Source: Nocardia nova (GTDB lineage Bacteria; Actinomycetota; Actinomycetes; Mycobacteriales; Mycobacteriaceae). Taken from it: a stretch of 64,000 nucleotides of DNA. The notes under the pieces are model-generated. The model made no database searches. It was not told the origin of the DNA and saw nothing but the letters and a program-made list of their open reading frames with translations. Numbering within the stretch: the first letter of the stretch is position 1; each line of letters opens with the position of its first letter. This document shows, in pieces, positions 51,707-59,629 of this stretch. The position numbers and the translations under genes were made by a program. The stretch lies in assembly GCF_002933465.1 (NCBI RefSeq), contig NZ_PSZE01000014.1, forward strand, positions 95,855-159,854, in the 5' to 3' direction.

Positions 51707-52483
51707 GTGGCCCATAGTAGCACCATTCACGAATCGCTCACCGCGGTGTTCCAGGTTCGTCGCTTCATGGACACCGTCACCGCAGGTCCCGGGGGTGATC
51801 GCTCGGTAATTGCGAGCGAACCGGTGGATCCGCAGAGTCCGCGCTGCAATCACGGGCTGCGCACCGAACTCGGGGTGCTGCTGTGGCAGCGGGCGATGGA
51901 ACCGCAGACCGGCACCTGGTCGCTGCCCGGCGGCCGGCTGCGCGACGACGAGGATCTCGACACCTCCGCTCGCCGTCAACTGGCCGAGAAGGTCGACGTG
52001 CGTGAGCTGTGGCACATCGAGCAGCTGTCGGTCTTCAGTGATCCGCATCGCGTGCCCGGAGTGCGCCGCATCGCCTCGGCCTACCTGGGTCTGGTGCCGC
52101 TGACCGCGGATCCGCAACTACCCGCCGACACCCGCTGGCATCCGGTTTCCGCGCTGCCGAACATGTCGTTCGACCACGGCACCGTCGTCCACCACGCCCG
52201 CAACCGGCTGGCGGCGAAGCTGTCGTACACCAATATCGCCTTCGCCCTGGCGCCTTCGACGTTCACCATGTCGACGCTGCGTGAAATCTATTGCACCGCA
52301 CTCGGTTACGACGTCGACACCACGAATCTGCAGCGAGTGTTGAGCCGCCGCAAAGTGATTACACCGACCGGGGAGACCGCCGCGCCGGGTAAGTCGGGCG
52401 GGCGGCCCGCGGCGGTCTATCGGTTCACCGACGACGAGATTCGGGTCACCGACGAATTCGCGGCGTTGCGGCCCCCGGGGTGA
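51707..52483 (+). CDS. nrtR: NrtR-type Nudix-related repressor of NAD biosynthesis
   Basis: A 258-aa regulator with an N-terminal Nudix-like domain and a C-terminal winged helix. The Nudix box is degenerate: GRLRDDEDLDTSARRQLAEKV lacks the catalytic REUxEE core, as in ligand-binding NrtR proteins that sense ADP-ribose or NAD-related compounds. The C-terminal part (STFTMSTLREIYCTALG, then NLQRVLSRRKVITPTG) is the DNA-binding region. GTG 51707 is leaderless, with TACAAT 7 nt upstream. Its place opposite nadABC and the palindrome between them fit the role. Confidence 0.87.
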   Translation: MAHSSTIHESLTAVFQVRRFMDTVTAGPGGDRSVIASEPVDPQSPRCNHGLRTELGVLLWQRAMEPQTGTWSLPGGRLRDDEDLDTSARRQLAEKVDVRELWHIEQLSVFSDPHRVPGVRRIASAYLGLVPLTADPQLPADTRWHPVSALPNMSFDHGTVVHHARNRLAAKLSYTNIAFALAPSTFTMSTLREIYCTALGYDVDTTNLQRVLSRRKVITPTGETAAPGKSGGRPAAVYRFTDDEIRVTDEFAALRPPG

Positions 52484-52606
52484 GCGGCCTCCGCGGCTGT
52501 GCGAGCTCGCCGCACGTCGTCGGCGCGCGGGCAGCAGGGGCGCTGCGAACGGTGTGCCCCGACCGCTGCCGGATGCCTGCGGTCCGCGCACGGTAGCGTC
52601 GGCGGT

Positions 52607-53251
52607 ATGGAATCGCTGATGCACCGGATTCTCGATATCGCGCCGGTGTGGATCTACCTGACGGTGGGCCTGCTCGTCTTCGCCGAGGACGCGATCTTCG
52701 TCGGCTTCGTGATTCCGGGCGAGACAGCGGCCGTCCTCGGCGGCGTCGCGGCCAGCCAGGGGCAGGTCCTGCTGTGGGTGATGATCCTGCTGGTGGTGGC
52801 CGCCGCGATCATCGGCGACTCGGTGGGGTACGAGGTGGGCAAACATTTCGGCAGCCGTCTGCTCGCCACCTCCTATCTGGACAAGCACCGCGGCCGCCTG
52901 GACAACGCTCAGGATTTCCTCGCTCGCCGCGGCGGCTGGGCGGTCTTCCTCGGCCGCTTCACCGCCTTCTTCCGCGCGGTGATGCCGGCCCTGGTGGGTG
53001 CCTCCCGCATGCCCTACCCGAGGTTCCTGTCGTTCAACGCCTCCGGCGGCATCATCTGGGGAACGACCTTCGTGGTCCTCGGCTACGTCGCCGGCAATTC
53101 CTACGAGAAGGTGGCGAAAACCGTCGGCCGCGATATGGCGATCGCGGTCGTGGTGATCGTCGTCGTCTCCTTGATCGTGTGGAAGCTGCGCGAACGACGT
53201 CAGGATAAGAAGATCGAGTCCGAATACCACGCCACCCACGACGGACGGTGA
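52607..53251 (+). CDS. DedA-family membrane protein
   Basis: A 214-aa member of the DedA/SNARE-associated (VTT) family, several of which flip undecaprenyl phosphate or other polar lipids. The hallmark FLGRFTAFFRAVMPALVGASRM is present, preceded by EDAIFVGFVIPGETAAVLGG. Four to five hydrophobic segments are visible. ATG 52607 has TAGCGT 7 nt upstream (leaderless). It follows nrtR by 123 bp. Transport function is family inference. Confidence 0.9.
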   Translation: MESLMHRILDIAPVWIYLTVGLLVFAEDAIFVGFVIPGETAAVLGGVAASQGQVLLWVMILLVVAAAIIGDSVGYEVGKHFGSRLLATSYLDKHRGRLDNAQDFLARRGGWAVFLGRFTAFFRAVMPALVGASRMPYPRFLSFNASGGIIWGTTFVVLGYVAGNSYEKVAKTVGRDMAIAVVVIVVVSLIVWKLRERRQDKKIESEYHATHDGR

Positions 53252-53267
53252 CTCCCCTACCGCCGGC

Positions 53268-53444
53268 TCACCACTGCCGATCCCGATGCTTGACCGTGCG
53301 CCGATAGCCGCGCTTGTTCACCACCGGCCGCGCCGCAGCGGATCGGCGAAGTTCGTGCCGACGCCGCCATGCGGCGAGATCGGGCCGCTCCTGTGCCCCG
53401 GTTGCTGCGCAACCACTTCCGAATCGCGCCTTCATTCCTGCCAT
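53268..53444 (-). CDS. Small basic protein, 58 aa, unknown
   Basis: I do not recognise it. The frame from ATG 53444 has GGGGAGG about 7 nt upstream, which favours a real gene. The product is Arg/Lys-rich (RRRHELRRSA, VNKRGYRRTVKHRDRQW) with no cysteine motif, so nucleic-acid binding is possible. It converges on dedA with 16 bp between the stops. An overlapping open frame (to 53543) extends upstream, and a competing frame on the same strand exists, so expression needs proof. Confidence 0.4.
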   Translation of the reverse strand: MAGMKARFGSGCAATGAQERPDLAAWRRRHELRRSAAARPVVNKRGYRRTVKHRDRQW

Positions 53445-53587
53445 TCCTACACCTCCCCTCCTGGCTGATCCGGCGCAACAGTAACGACCGCGAGCCCGGA
53501 TCGCCATCGAATAATCGGCGATCCGGGCTGCGATAGAGGTCACTCACACCACGGAATCGGCCGGTGGCACAACGCCGTCGGCGCGGT

Positions 53588-54214
53588 TCAGCGCTGCGAA
53601 TCGGCGTTCTGATAGGACCCGGGGCGATGGTAGGGCCCGTAGGTCACCTCGGAGAGTGGCGTGCGCCGTGCGGGTTCCGACGTTTCGCCGCGGCCGCTCC
53701 CGAGGTCCTCGGCGGTGCTCAGCGCCGACAGCAGGAGAATGACCAGTCCGGCGATCAGCGGTTGCAGCAGAAGAGCCGTCCAGCCTTCGACGGTGGGCGC
53801 GAGCTCCACGACGGTGTGCACGGGCGGGTTGTGTGAGCGGGGGTGGATCCAGCGCGCGACCTGTTCGCCGAACCACGACATCACCCAGGCCCCGGCCAGC
53901 GAACCGATCAACAGACTCACCAGCATGATCGGCCCCCGCATCGCGCGCCAGCGCCACACCGCGGCGGCGCTGAGCAAGCCGGCCACGAAGCTGACGCAGG
54001 CGAAGATCGCGACCGCGTCGAAGCGGTGCGCGCTTTCACCGGTGAGCGCCATACCGCTACCCGGTTCGACGACGAAAACCTTCTCGGTCGGGGCGAGCAT
54101 GGCCCACACTCCGCCCCCGATGATGCTGACCACCAGCACCGCCGCGACGATTCCCAGCGCCGCGCGCAGCTCGCGCGGTGCGGGAGAGGCTGCGGCGGCG
54201 CCGCGGAAGGTCAT
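53588..54214 (-). CDS. DUF2567 membrane protein
   Basis: A 208-aa membrane protein of the DUF2567 family, found next to bioB in mycobacteria (Rv1591-like). Four hydrophobic segments: ALGIVAAVLVVSIIGGGVWAM, AVAIFACVSFVAGLLSAAAV, IMLVSLLIGSLAGAWVM, and LLLQPLIAGLVILLLSAL. An extracellular loop (VVEPGSGMALTGE) lies between the first two. ATG 54214 overlaps the bsaP stop, so it is translationally coupled to bsaP. Function unknown; a biotin link is only suggested by position. Confidence 0.85.
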   Translation of the reverse strand: MTFRGAAAASPAPRELRAALGIVAAVLVVSIIGGGVWAMLAPTEKVFVVEPGSGMALTGESAHRFDAVAIFACVSFVAGLLSAAAVWRWRAMRGPIMLVSLLIGSLAGAWVMSWFGEQVARWIHPRSHNPPVHTVVELAPTVEGWTALLLQPLIAGLVILLLSALSTAEDLGSGRGETSEPARRTPLSEVTYGPYHRPGSYQNADSQR

Positions 54215-54450
54215 CAGCGATGGTCCAGGCTGTGGGAATCGATCACCCCGTGCCGGGAGCATTTCGCCCACCAGCCGTCCGGACTCACCTGCACGATCAT
54301 CCGGCGGCCGCATTGCTCGCAGTAGCGCGGCGGTTCCAGGCCCAGGGCCGCGGCCGCCGGCACCGGATCGTCGAGACCCACGACGATCCGCTTCCCGGTG
54401 TACGGGTTGTAGCGCTCTTGCATATCAGGCTGTGGCATCTGGACCACCAT
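54214..54450 (-). CDS. bsaP: Biotin synthase auxiliary protein
   Basis: A 78-aa protein matching the small gene downstream of bioB in mycobacteria (Rv1590), reported as an auxiliary protein needed by the actinobacterial biotin synthase, probably by supporting its auxiliary Fe-S cluster (literature recalled, not checked). A Cys cluster is visible: YCEQCGRR (Cys44, Cys47) and KCSRHG (Cys64). The N-terminal part (YNPYTGK) is characteristic. The gene starts 71 bp after the bioB stop and its own stop overlaps the DUF2567 start. Confidence 0.85.
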   Translation of the reverse strand: MVVQMPQPDMQERYNPYTGKRIVVGLDDPVPAAAALGLEPPRYCEQCGRRMIVQVSPDGWWAKCSRHGVIDSHSLDHR

Positions 54451-54521
54451 TCGCGAAACCCCTTATGAAGTGCAGCTCTCCAGCTGCTCGACAATACCCG
54501 AACCGCCGCGGCCGCGGGCGC

Positions 54522-55535
54522 TCAGAGGGTCTCGTTGAGCGCCTTGATCGGCATCTTCAGATCGGTGAGCAGGTCCAGGTCCGCCTCGGCCGGACGGCCG
54601 AGCGTGGTCAGGTAGTTGCCGACGATGACGGCGTTGATCCCGCCCAGGATGCCCTGCTTGGCGCCGAGGTCGCCCAGGGTGATCTCGCGGCCGCCGGCGA
54701 AGCGCAGGATGGTGCGCGGCAGCGCGAGCCGGAACGCGGCGACGGCGCGCAGCGCGTCGGCCGCGGGCAGCACCTCGAGGTCACCGAAGGGGGTGCCCGG
54801 GCGCGGGTTGAGGAAATTCAACGGAACCTCGTCGGGCTCCAATTCGGCCAGATTGGCAGCGAATTCGGCCCGCTGCTCGAGGGTTTCGCCCATACCGAGG
54901 ATGCCGCCGCAGCACACCTCCATACCGGCCTCACGCACCATGCGCAGGGTGTCCCAGCGCTCCTCCCAGGTGTGGGTGGTGACCACGTTCGGGAAGTGCG
55001 AGCGGGAGGTCTCGAGGTTGTGGTTGTAGCGGTGCACGCCCATGGCGGCGAGCTGATCGACCTGTTCCTGGTTGAGCATGCCCAGCGAGCAGGCGACCTG
55101 GATGTCGACCTCGTTGCGAATGGCCTCGACGCCGGCGGCGACCTGCGCCATCAGCCGCTCGTCCGGCCCGCGCACGGCGGCGACGATGCAGAATTCGGTG
55201 GCGCCGGTCTTGGCGGTCTGCTTCGCGGCCTCGACCAGGCTCGGGATGTCGAGCCAGGCGGCCCGCACCGGCGATTGGAACAGGCCCGACTGCGAGCAGA
55301 AGTGGCAGTCCTCGGGGCAGCCGCCGGTCTTGAGTGAGATGATGCCCTCGACCTCGACCTCGGGGCCGCACCACTTCATGCGTACCTCGTGCGCGAGCTC
55401 CAGCAGCGCCTCGAGCTGGTCGTCGCCCAGACGCAGCACCTCGAGGGTCTGCTCCTGAGTCAGTCCGACGCCACGTTCGAGCACCTGCTCACGCGCGGTG
55501 GCCAGAATGTCGGTCTTCACGGGTGCCTGCGTCAC
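54522..55535 (-). CDS. bioB: Biotin synthase
   Basis: Radical-SAM enzyme inserting sulfur into dethiobiotin. The 337-aa product has the radical-SAM cluster motif CPEDCHFC (Cys73, Cys77, Cys80), plus MLNQEQVDQLAAMGVHRYNHN and a C-terminal TTLGRP. GTG 55535 has GGAGAAGGG about 9 nt upstream. It heads bioB-bsaP-DUF2567. A TGAAC-N3-GTTCA box lies 115 bp upstream, shared with the divergent TetR gene, predicting biotin-responsive control. Confidence 0.97.
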   Translation of the reverse strand: MTQAPVKTDILATAREQVLERGVGLTQEQTLEVLRLGDDQLEALLELAHEVRMKWCGPEVEVEGIISLKTGGCPEDCHFCSQSGLFQSPVRAAWLDIPSLVEAAKQTAKTGATEFCIVAAVRGPDERLMAQVAAGVEAIRNEVDIQVACSLGMLNQEQVDQLAAMGVHRYNHNLETSRSHFPNVVTTHTWEERWDTLRMVREAGMEVCCGGILGMGETLEQRAEFAANLAELEPDEVPLNFLNPRPGTPFGDLEVLPAADALRAVAAFRLALPRTILRFAGGREITLGDLGAKQGILGGINAVIVGNYLTTLGRPAEADLDLLTDLKMPIKALNETL

Positions 55536-55649
55536 AGCACGAATCCCTTCTCCCGGCCGGGTGCGGCCGTGCCCATCGCGACATGGACTGGACCCTCCGT
55601 GGTTACGCGGGCTGCCGCTTCCGGGCCTGCGCGTCCATGCCGTGCAACT

Positions 55650-55662
55650 TGAACGGTGTTCA
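55650..55662. promoter_or_regulatory. BioQ box between bioB and the TetR gene
   Basis: TGAACGGTGTTCA is a 5-3-5 palindrome matching the TGAAC-N3-GTTCA motif reported for the actinobacterial biotin repressor BioQ (recalled). A TAGGGT box follows on the plus strand, so the site would overlap the regulator's own promoter. A second box stands before bioF. Confidence 0.8.
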
Positions 55663-55708
55663 GGCTAGGGTAACGGGGTCAGCGAGTCAAAACATGCGAG
55701 GGGTAGAA

Positions 55709-56293
55709 GTGCAGCTACATCGGGCGGATGTGATTGACGGCGCCATCGCCATCCTCGATCAGTACGGGCTCGCCGATCTGACCATGCGCCGCCTCGCCAC
55801 CGCTCTGCACGTGCAGCCGGGGGCGCTGTACTGGCATTTCCCGAACAAACAGGCGCTGCTCGGCGCGGTCGCCGACCGCATCCTCACCCCGATGGACGAA
55901 CCCGTCGCCGCCGAGGACTGGCCGGGCCAGATCACCGAACTGGCACATCGGCTGCGTTCGTGCCTGCTGGCGTATCGCGACGGCGCGGAGGTGGTCTCGG
56001 CCACCTACGCTTCCCGGCTGACCACTAGCAAGGGCCGGGAACGCTTGGCCAGTGCGATGATTCGCGGCGGCATGACGCGCGAGGAGGCCGATCTGGCCGC
56101 CTACACGCTGCTGTACTACGTACTCGGCGAGACGGTGGACGAACAGTCTCGGATGCAGATGGATTCCGCGGGCGCACTGGCGGAGGAGGATTCCCCGCTC
56201 TACGAGAACACCTCGGCCACCGAGCGGTTCGACTTCGGATTGCAGCTGTTCGTGGGCGGGGTACTGCATCTCCTCGGGAACCGAGTGCGCTAG
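55709..56293 (+). CDS. bioQ: TetR-family regulator, probable biotin repressor BioQ
   Basis: A 194-aa TetR protein. The HTH is LTMRRLATALHVQPGALYWHFPNKQALLGAVADRIL. The C-terminal ligand domain is unremarkable. GTG 55709 was chosen because GAGGGG lies 5 nt upstream; an ATG at 55694 is also in frame. Divergence from bioB with a BioQ-type palindrome in between, and a matching box at bioF, make BioQ the likely identity. Its co-effector (biotinyl-AMP or a sensor protein) cannot be read from sequence. Confidence 0.82.
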   Translation: MQLHRADVIDGAIAILDQYGLADLTMRRLATALHVQPGALYWHFPNKQALLGAVADRILTPMDEPVAAEDWPGQITELAHRLRSCLLAYRDGAEVVSATYASRLTTSKGRERLASAMIRGGMTREEADLAAYTLLYYVLGETVDEQSRMQMDSAGALAEEDSPLYENTSATERFDFGLQLFVGGVLHLLGNRVR

Positions 56294-56309
56294 CCGGACA
56301 ATCCGGACG

Positions 56310-56440
56310 GTAGTATTCGGGACCGTCATCCCCGGCGGCGCGGGAATCCGGTGGGAATCCGGGACGGTCGCGCCACTGTGACCGCGGCGGACGCTGAGAT
56401 GCGGACCGGTGCGGGAGTCAGACCTCGGTCGCCGGGCACT
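56310..56440 (+). ncRNA. Cobalamin riboswitch
   Basis: The segment 56341-56381 contains GGGAATCCGGTGGGAATCCG and, after ACGGTCGC, GCCACTGTGA, which is the conserved core of the B12 (AdoCbl) aptamer. GGGAGTCAGACCTC at 56413-56426 is the usual distal conserved part. It precedes a BtuC-type permease gene by about 40 bp and would switch off its expression when cobalamin is plentiful. Outer boundaries are approximate. Confidence 0.88.
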
Positions 56441-56479
56441 GCTCTGAAAAGGTCGCGTGATGCCTGTGGAGTTCCGGCG

Positions 56480-57511
56480 ATGAACCGCGCCCGGACAACG
56501 ATCGTCGTCCCCGTGACCCTGGCGTCGCTGCTCGTCGCCATGGTCGTGGCGACCGCGTGCGGTGCCGAACCACTTCCGATTCGAGCGGTGGTCGAGGTGC
56601 TGGGCGGACATTTGGGCGGTGCCGGTGCGGTCGATTCCGCCTTCGACACCATCGTGTGGCAGTTGCGGGTGCCGCGTACGATACTGGCCGCCGTGGTCGG
56701 TGCGGGACTGGCGCTCGCCGGGGCCGCGATGCAGACATTGGTGCGCAATCCCCTGGCCGACCCGTATCTGCTGGGCGTGTCCTCGGGGGCGGGGGTGGGC
56801 GCCGCGGCCGTGATCACGTCGGGGCTGTTCGCCGGGGCGGGGATCTGGGCGCTGTCGGGCGGCGCGCTCGTCGGCGCCTTGATCGCGGCGGCAACGGTTT
56901 TCGCGATCGCGATGGCGCAGGGCGGATTGACACCGCTGCGTCTTGTCTTGACCGGAACGGTGCTGGGATCGGCGTTTTCGGCGCTGAGCAGCTATCTCAT
57001 CTTCCGCAGCGCCGATCCGAAGGCCGCGCAGTCGGTGCTGTTCTGGTTACTCGGCAGCCTGGCCGGAGCGGATTGGACCCGAATCGCGGTGCCCGCCACG
57101 GTGGTCGCGGTCGCCGGCGCAGCGCTGCTCGCCGTGCACGGCTGGCTCGACGCGTTGAGCGTGGGCGCCGATACCGCCGCGTCGGTGGGAGTGCCGGTGC
57201 GGGCCGTGCGCTACGGGCTGTTCGCCGGACTGGCGATTCTGGTCGGCGTCCTGGTGGCGGTGTCCGGCGGGATCGGTTTCGTGGGTTTGGTGGTGCCGCA
57301 TGCGGCGCGGATATTGGTGGGCTCCACCCATCGGCGATTACTGCCGGTCGCCGCGCTGTGCGGTGCGCTGTTCCTGGTCGTGGCCGACGCGGCGGCACGA
57401 GTCCTGGTGCGGCCCACCGAAATTCCGGTCGGCGTGCTCACCGGGCTGATCGGCGCGCCGGTATTCCTGCTGCTGATGGGGCGCCGGCATTACCGGTTCG
57501 GTGCCGCGTGA
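56480..57511 (+). CDS. btuC: Cobalamin ABC transporter permease
   Basis: A 343-aa FecCD/BtuC-family permease with about ten membrane helices. LRVPRTILAAVVGAGLALAGAAMQTLVRNPLADPYLLG is the family signature, and SGGIGFVGLVVPHAARILVG the coupling region. The family also moves siderophores; the cobalamin riboswitch directly upstream decides for B12. ATG 56480 has GGAG 8 nt upstream; the longer open frame would run into the riboswitch. First gene of btuC-btuD-btuF. Confidence 0.9.
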   Translation: MNRARTTIVVPVTLASLLVAMVVATACGAEPLPIRAVVEVLGGHLGGAGAVDSAFDTIVWQLRVPRTILAAVVGAGLALAGAAMQTLVRNPLADPYLLGVSSGAGVGAAAVITSGLFAGAGIWALSGGALVGALIAAATVFAIAMAQGGLTPLRLVLTGTVLGSAFSALSSYLIFRSADPKAAQSVLFWLLGSLAGADWTRIAVPATVVAVAGAALLAVHGWLDALSVGADTAASVGVPVRAVRYGLFAGLAILVGVLVAVSGGIGFVGLVVPHAARILVGSTHRRLLPVAALCGALFLVVADAAARVLVRPTEIPVGVLTGLIGAPVFLLLMGRRHYRFGAA

Positions 57512-58371
57512 ACCGTCGTCACCGGTCCCGCGAGCCCGAACCTGTGGACGGAACGCTACTGCCCGCTGCGAAGGTGGCGGAGTCCGCGGCCGCTGTTCTC
57601 CGGGTCCGGCAACTGGCATGCGGGCCCCGCCACCGGGACGTGCTGACAGCCGTCGATTTCGGCGTCGAGCCCGGCGAAGTGGTCGGCATCGTCGGGCCGA
57701 ACGGCGCCGGGAAATCCACGCTGCTGCGCACGCTGGGCGGACTGCTGCGCCCACGCCAGGGCCGGGTCCTGGTGAACGGCGAGGCGCTGCACGCGATGTC
57801 GCCGCGACGGCGCGCTCGACTGGTCGCCATGGTGGGACAGGACGACCAGCCGCCGGCGGATCTGTGCGCCGGTGAGGTGGTCGCCTTGGGGCGCACGCCG
57901 TATCTGCCGCCGTGGGGCGCCGGCAGTCCGGCCGAGCGCCGCGCGGTCGGCGACGCCTTGGCGGCGGTCGATCTCGACGACTTCGCCGAGCGCCCGGTGC
58001 GGCGGATGTCCGGCGGTGAGCGGCAGCGGGTGCTGCTGGCCCGGGCGCTGGCGCAGGCGAGTCCGCTGCTGTTGCTCGACGAGCCGACCAATCACCTGGA
58101 CATCACCCACCGGCTCGCGCTGCTGGATCTGGTTCGCGGACTGGGCCGCACCGTCGTGGTCGCCCTGCACGATCTGACCTTGGCCGACCGTTACTGCGAC
58201 CGGGTTCTGGTCGTGCACGACGGATCCACTTCGGAGCTGCGTCCACCCCGGGAGGCGTTGAGCGCCGAGGTCCTCGCCACCGTCTTCGGTGTGCGGGCGG
58301 CGCGCGTGCGGCATCCGGAGACAGGCAGGACACATCTTCTGCTGGAACCGCATTCGGAGGCTGCGGAATGA
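57508..58371 (+). CDS. btuD: Cobalamin ABC transporter ATP-binding protein
   Basis: A 287-aa ATPase of the FecE/BtuD type. Walker A GPNGAGKST, Q-loop VGQDDQ, signature MSGGERQRVLLARAL, Walker B LLLLDEPTNHLD and the switch His in VVALHDLTLA. GTG 57508 overlaps the btuC stop (GTGA). The first 35 residues are an extra, probably disordered extension before the ATPase fold. Confidence 0.92.
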   Translation: MNRRHRSREPEPVDGTLLPAAKVAESAAAVLRVRQLACGPRHRDVLTAVDFGVEPGEVVGIVGPNGAGKSTLLRTLGGLLRPRQGRVLVNGEALHAMSPRRRARLVAMVGQDDQPPADLCAGEVVALGRTPYLPPWGAGSPAERRAVGDALAAVDLDDFAERPVRRMSGGERQRVLLARALAQASPLLLLDEPTNHLDITHRLALLDLVRGLGRTVVVALHDLTLADRYCDRVLVVHDGSTSELRPPREALSAEVLATVFGVRAARVRHPETGRTHLLLEPHSEAAE

Positions 58372-58596
58372 GGTACCGGCATCGCCGCGGTGACCCGAGT
58401 CGACCGCACCGCCGCCTCGCGCCGGTCCGGGCCACCCGCCGCTCGCGGACGTCGGCCATCGTGATTCCGGCACCGCCCGGCTCACCGCCGTCCGCCAACG
58501 GCGGCGCCGATGCCGGCCGTCCACCCTTCACGAACTTGCCGGTGTCCGCCGCGAACCCGGTAGCTGTAGTCCCGGAAACCGTTGGAGGTGGACGAT

Positions 58597-59619
58597 ATGC
58601 AATTTCTGCGTTGGCTCGCCGTCGGCTCGACCGTCGCGTCCGTGGTGGCGTGCGGCCCCGCGCATCCCTCGGACGGCAACCTGACCCTCACCAATTGCGG
58701 TGAACAGGCACGCTTTCCGGCTCCGGCACAGCGGATGTTCGTCAACGACACCAATATGGTCGCGATGACGCTGGCGTTGGGCGCACAGGATTCGGTCGCC
58801 GCGGTGGCCGGTCTGCAACAAGACGTCGCGACCCTGCGCCGCCACTACGGTGACGTGGTCGATCGCCTGAACAATGTCGCGCCGACCTCACCGTCGCGGG
58901 AGACGGTGCTCGCCCACCGCCCCGATGTGATGGTGGCGGGCTGGAACTACGGCTACAGCGAGGCCACCGACCTCACCCCGGATACGCTGCGCGCCCACGG
59001 TATCGCGCCCTACATCCTCACCGAGAGCTGCCGACCGCACGCCGGTCAGCGACAGCGCGGCACCGTCGAGCCGTGGGCGGCGCTGCGCGCGGATCTGTCG
59101 AACCTGGGCGCGATCACCGGCCGTCCCGATCGGGCCACCGCACTCGTCGCCGACATCGATACCCGCCTCGAGCGGTTGCGTACCGCACCTCGGGCCGCGA
59201 CACCGCCGACCCTCTTCGTCTTCGACAGCGCGAGCGACACCATCTTCTCCAGCGGCAGATTCGGCGGACCCCAGGCCGTACTCGAGGCCGCGGGTGCCCG
59301 CAACGCACTCGACGATGTGGCCGATACGTGGACGACGGTGTCGTGGGAACGCCTGGCCGCCGCCGACCCGGACGCCATCGTCTTCGTCGACTATCCGGGG
59401 CAGAGCTTCGCCCAGAAGGTGGAAGCGCTGCGCGCCAAACCCGGAATCAACCGGCTGCGCGCGGTCACACAACAGCGGTTCCTCAATCTGCCCTATGTGC
59501 TGTGGACGTCGAGCCCGCTCAATATCGATGCCGCCGAGCAGGTGCGGGCCCACCTCGAGCGGTGGAACATGATGCCGCCCTCGGGAATTCGCCCGGCCTT
59601 CGACGACGCCGTGCGCTGA
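58597..59619 (+). CDS. btuF: Cobalamin-binding lipoprotein
   Basis: A 340-aa periplasmic-binding (TroA/FepB-like) protein that hands B12 to BtuCD. The signal peptide ends in a lipobox-like SVVAC (Cys about residue 19), giving a lipid anchor. RPDVMVAGWNYGY and PDAIVFVDYPGQ are in the two lobes. ATG 58597 has GGAGG about 8 nt upstream. It lies 225 bp after btuD, a larger gap than expected in an operon; I see no convincing gene or terminator in that gap. Confidence 0.88.
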   Translation: MQFLRWLAVGSTVASVVACGPAHPSDGNLTLTNCGEQARFPAPAQRMFVNDTNMVAMTLALGAQDSVAAVAGLQQDVATLRRHYGDVVDRLNNVAPTSPSRETVLAHRPDVMVAGWNYGYSEATDLTPDTLRAHGIAPYILTESCRPHAGQRQRGTVEPWAALRADLSNLGAITGRPDRATALVADIDTRLERLRTAPRAATPPTLFVFDSASDTIFSSGRFGGPQAVLEAAGARNALDDVADTWTTVSWERLAAADPDAIVFVDYPGQSFAQKVEALRAKPGINRLRAVTQQRFLNLPYVLWTSSPLNIDAAEQVRAHLERWNMMPPSGIRPAFDDAVR

Positions 59620-59629
59620 ACCCACCGGC

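Noticed and set aside
58368..58703. 111-codon ORF starting inside the btuD stop (ATGA) and running into btuF
   Set aside because: It overlaps the btuF signal-peptide region by about 100 bp, has Arg/Pro-rich composition and no recognisable feature.
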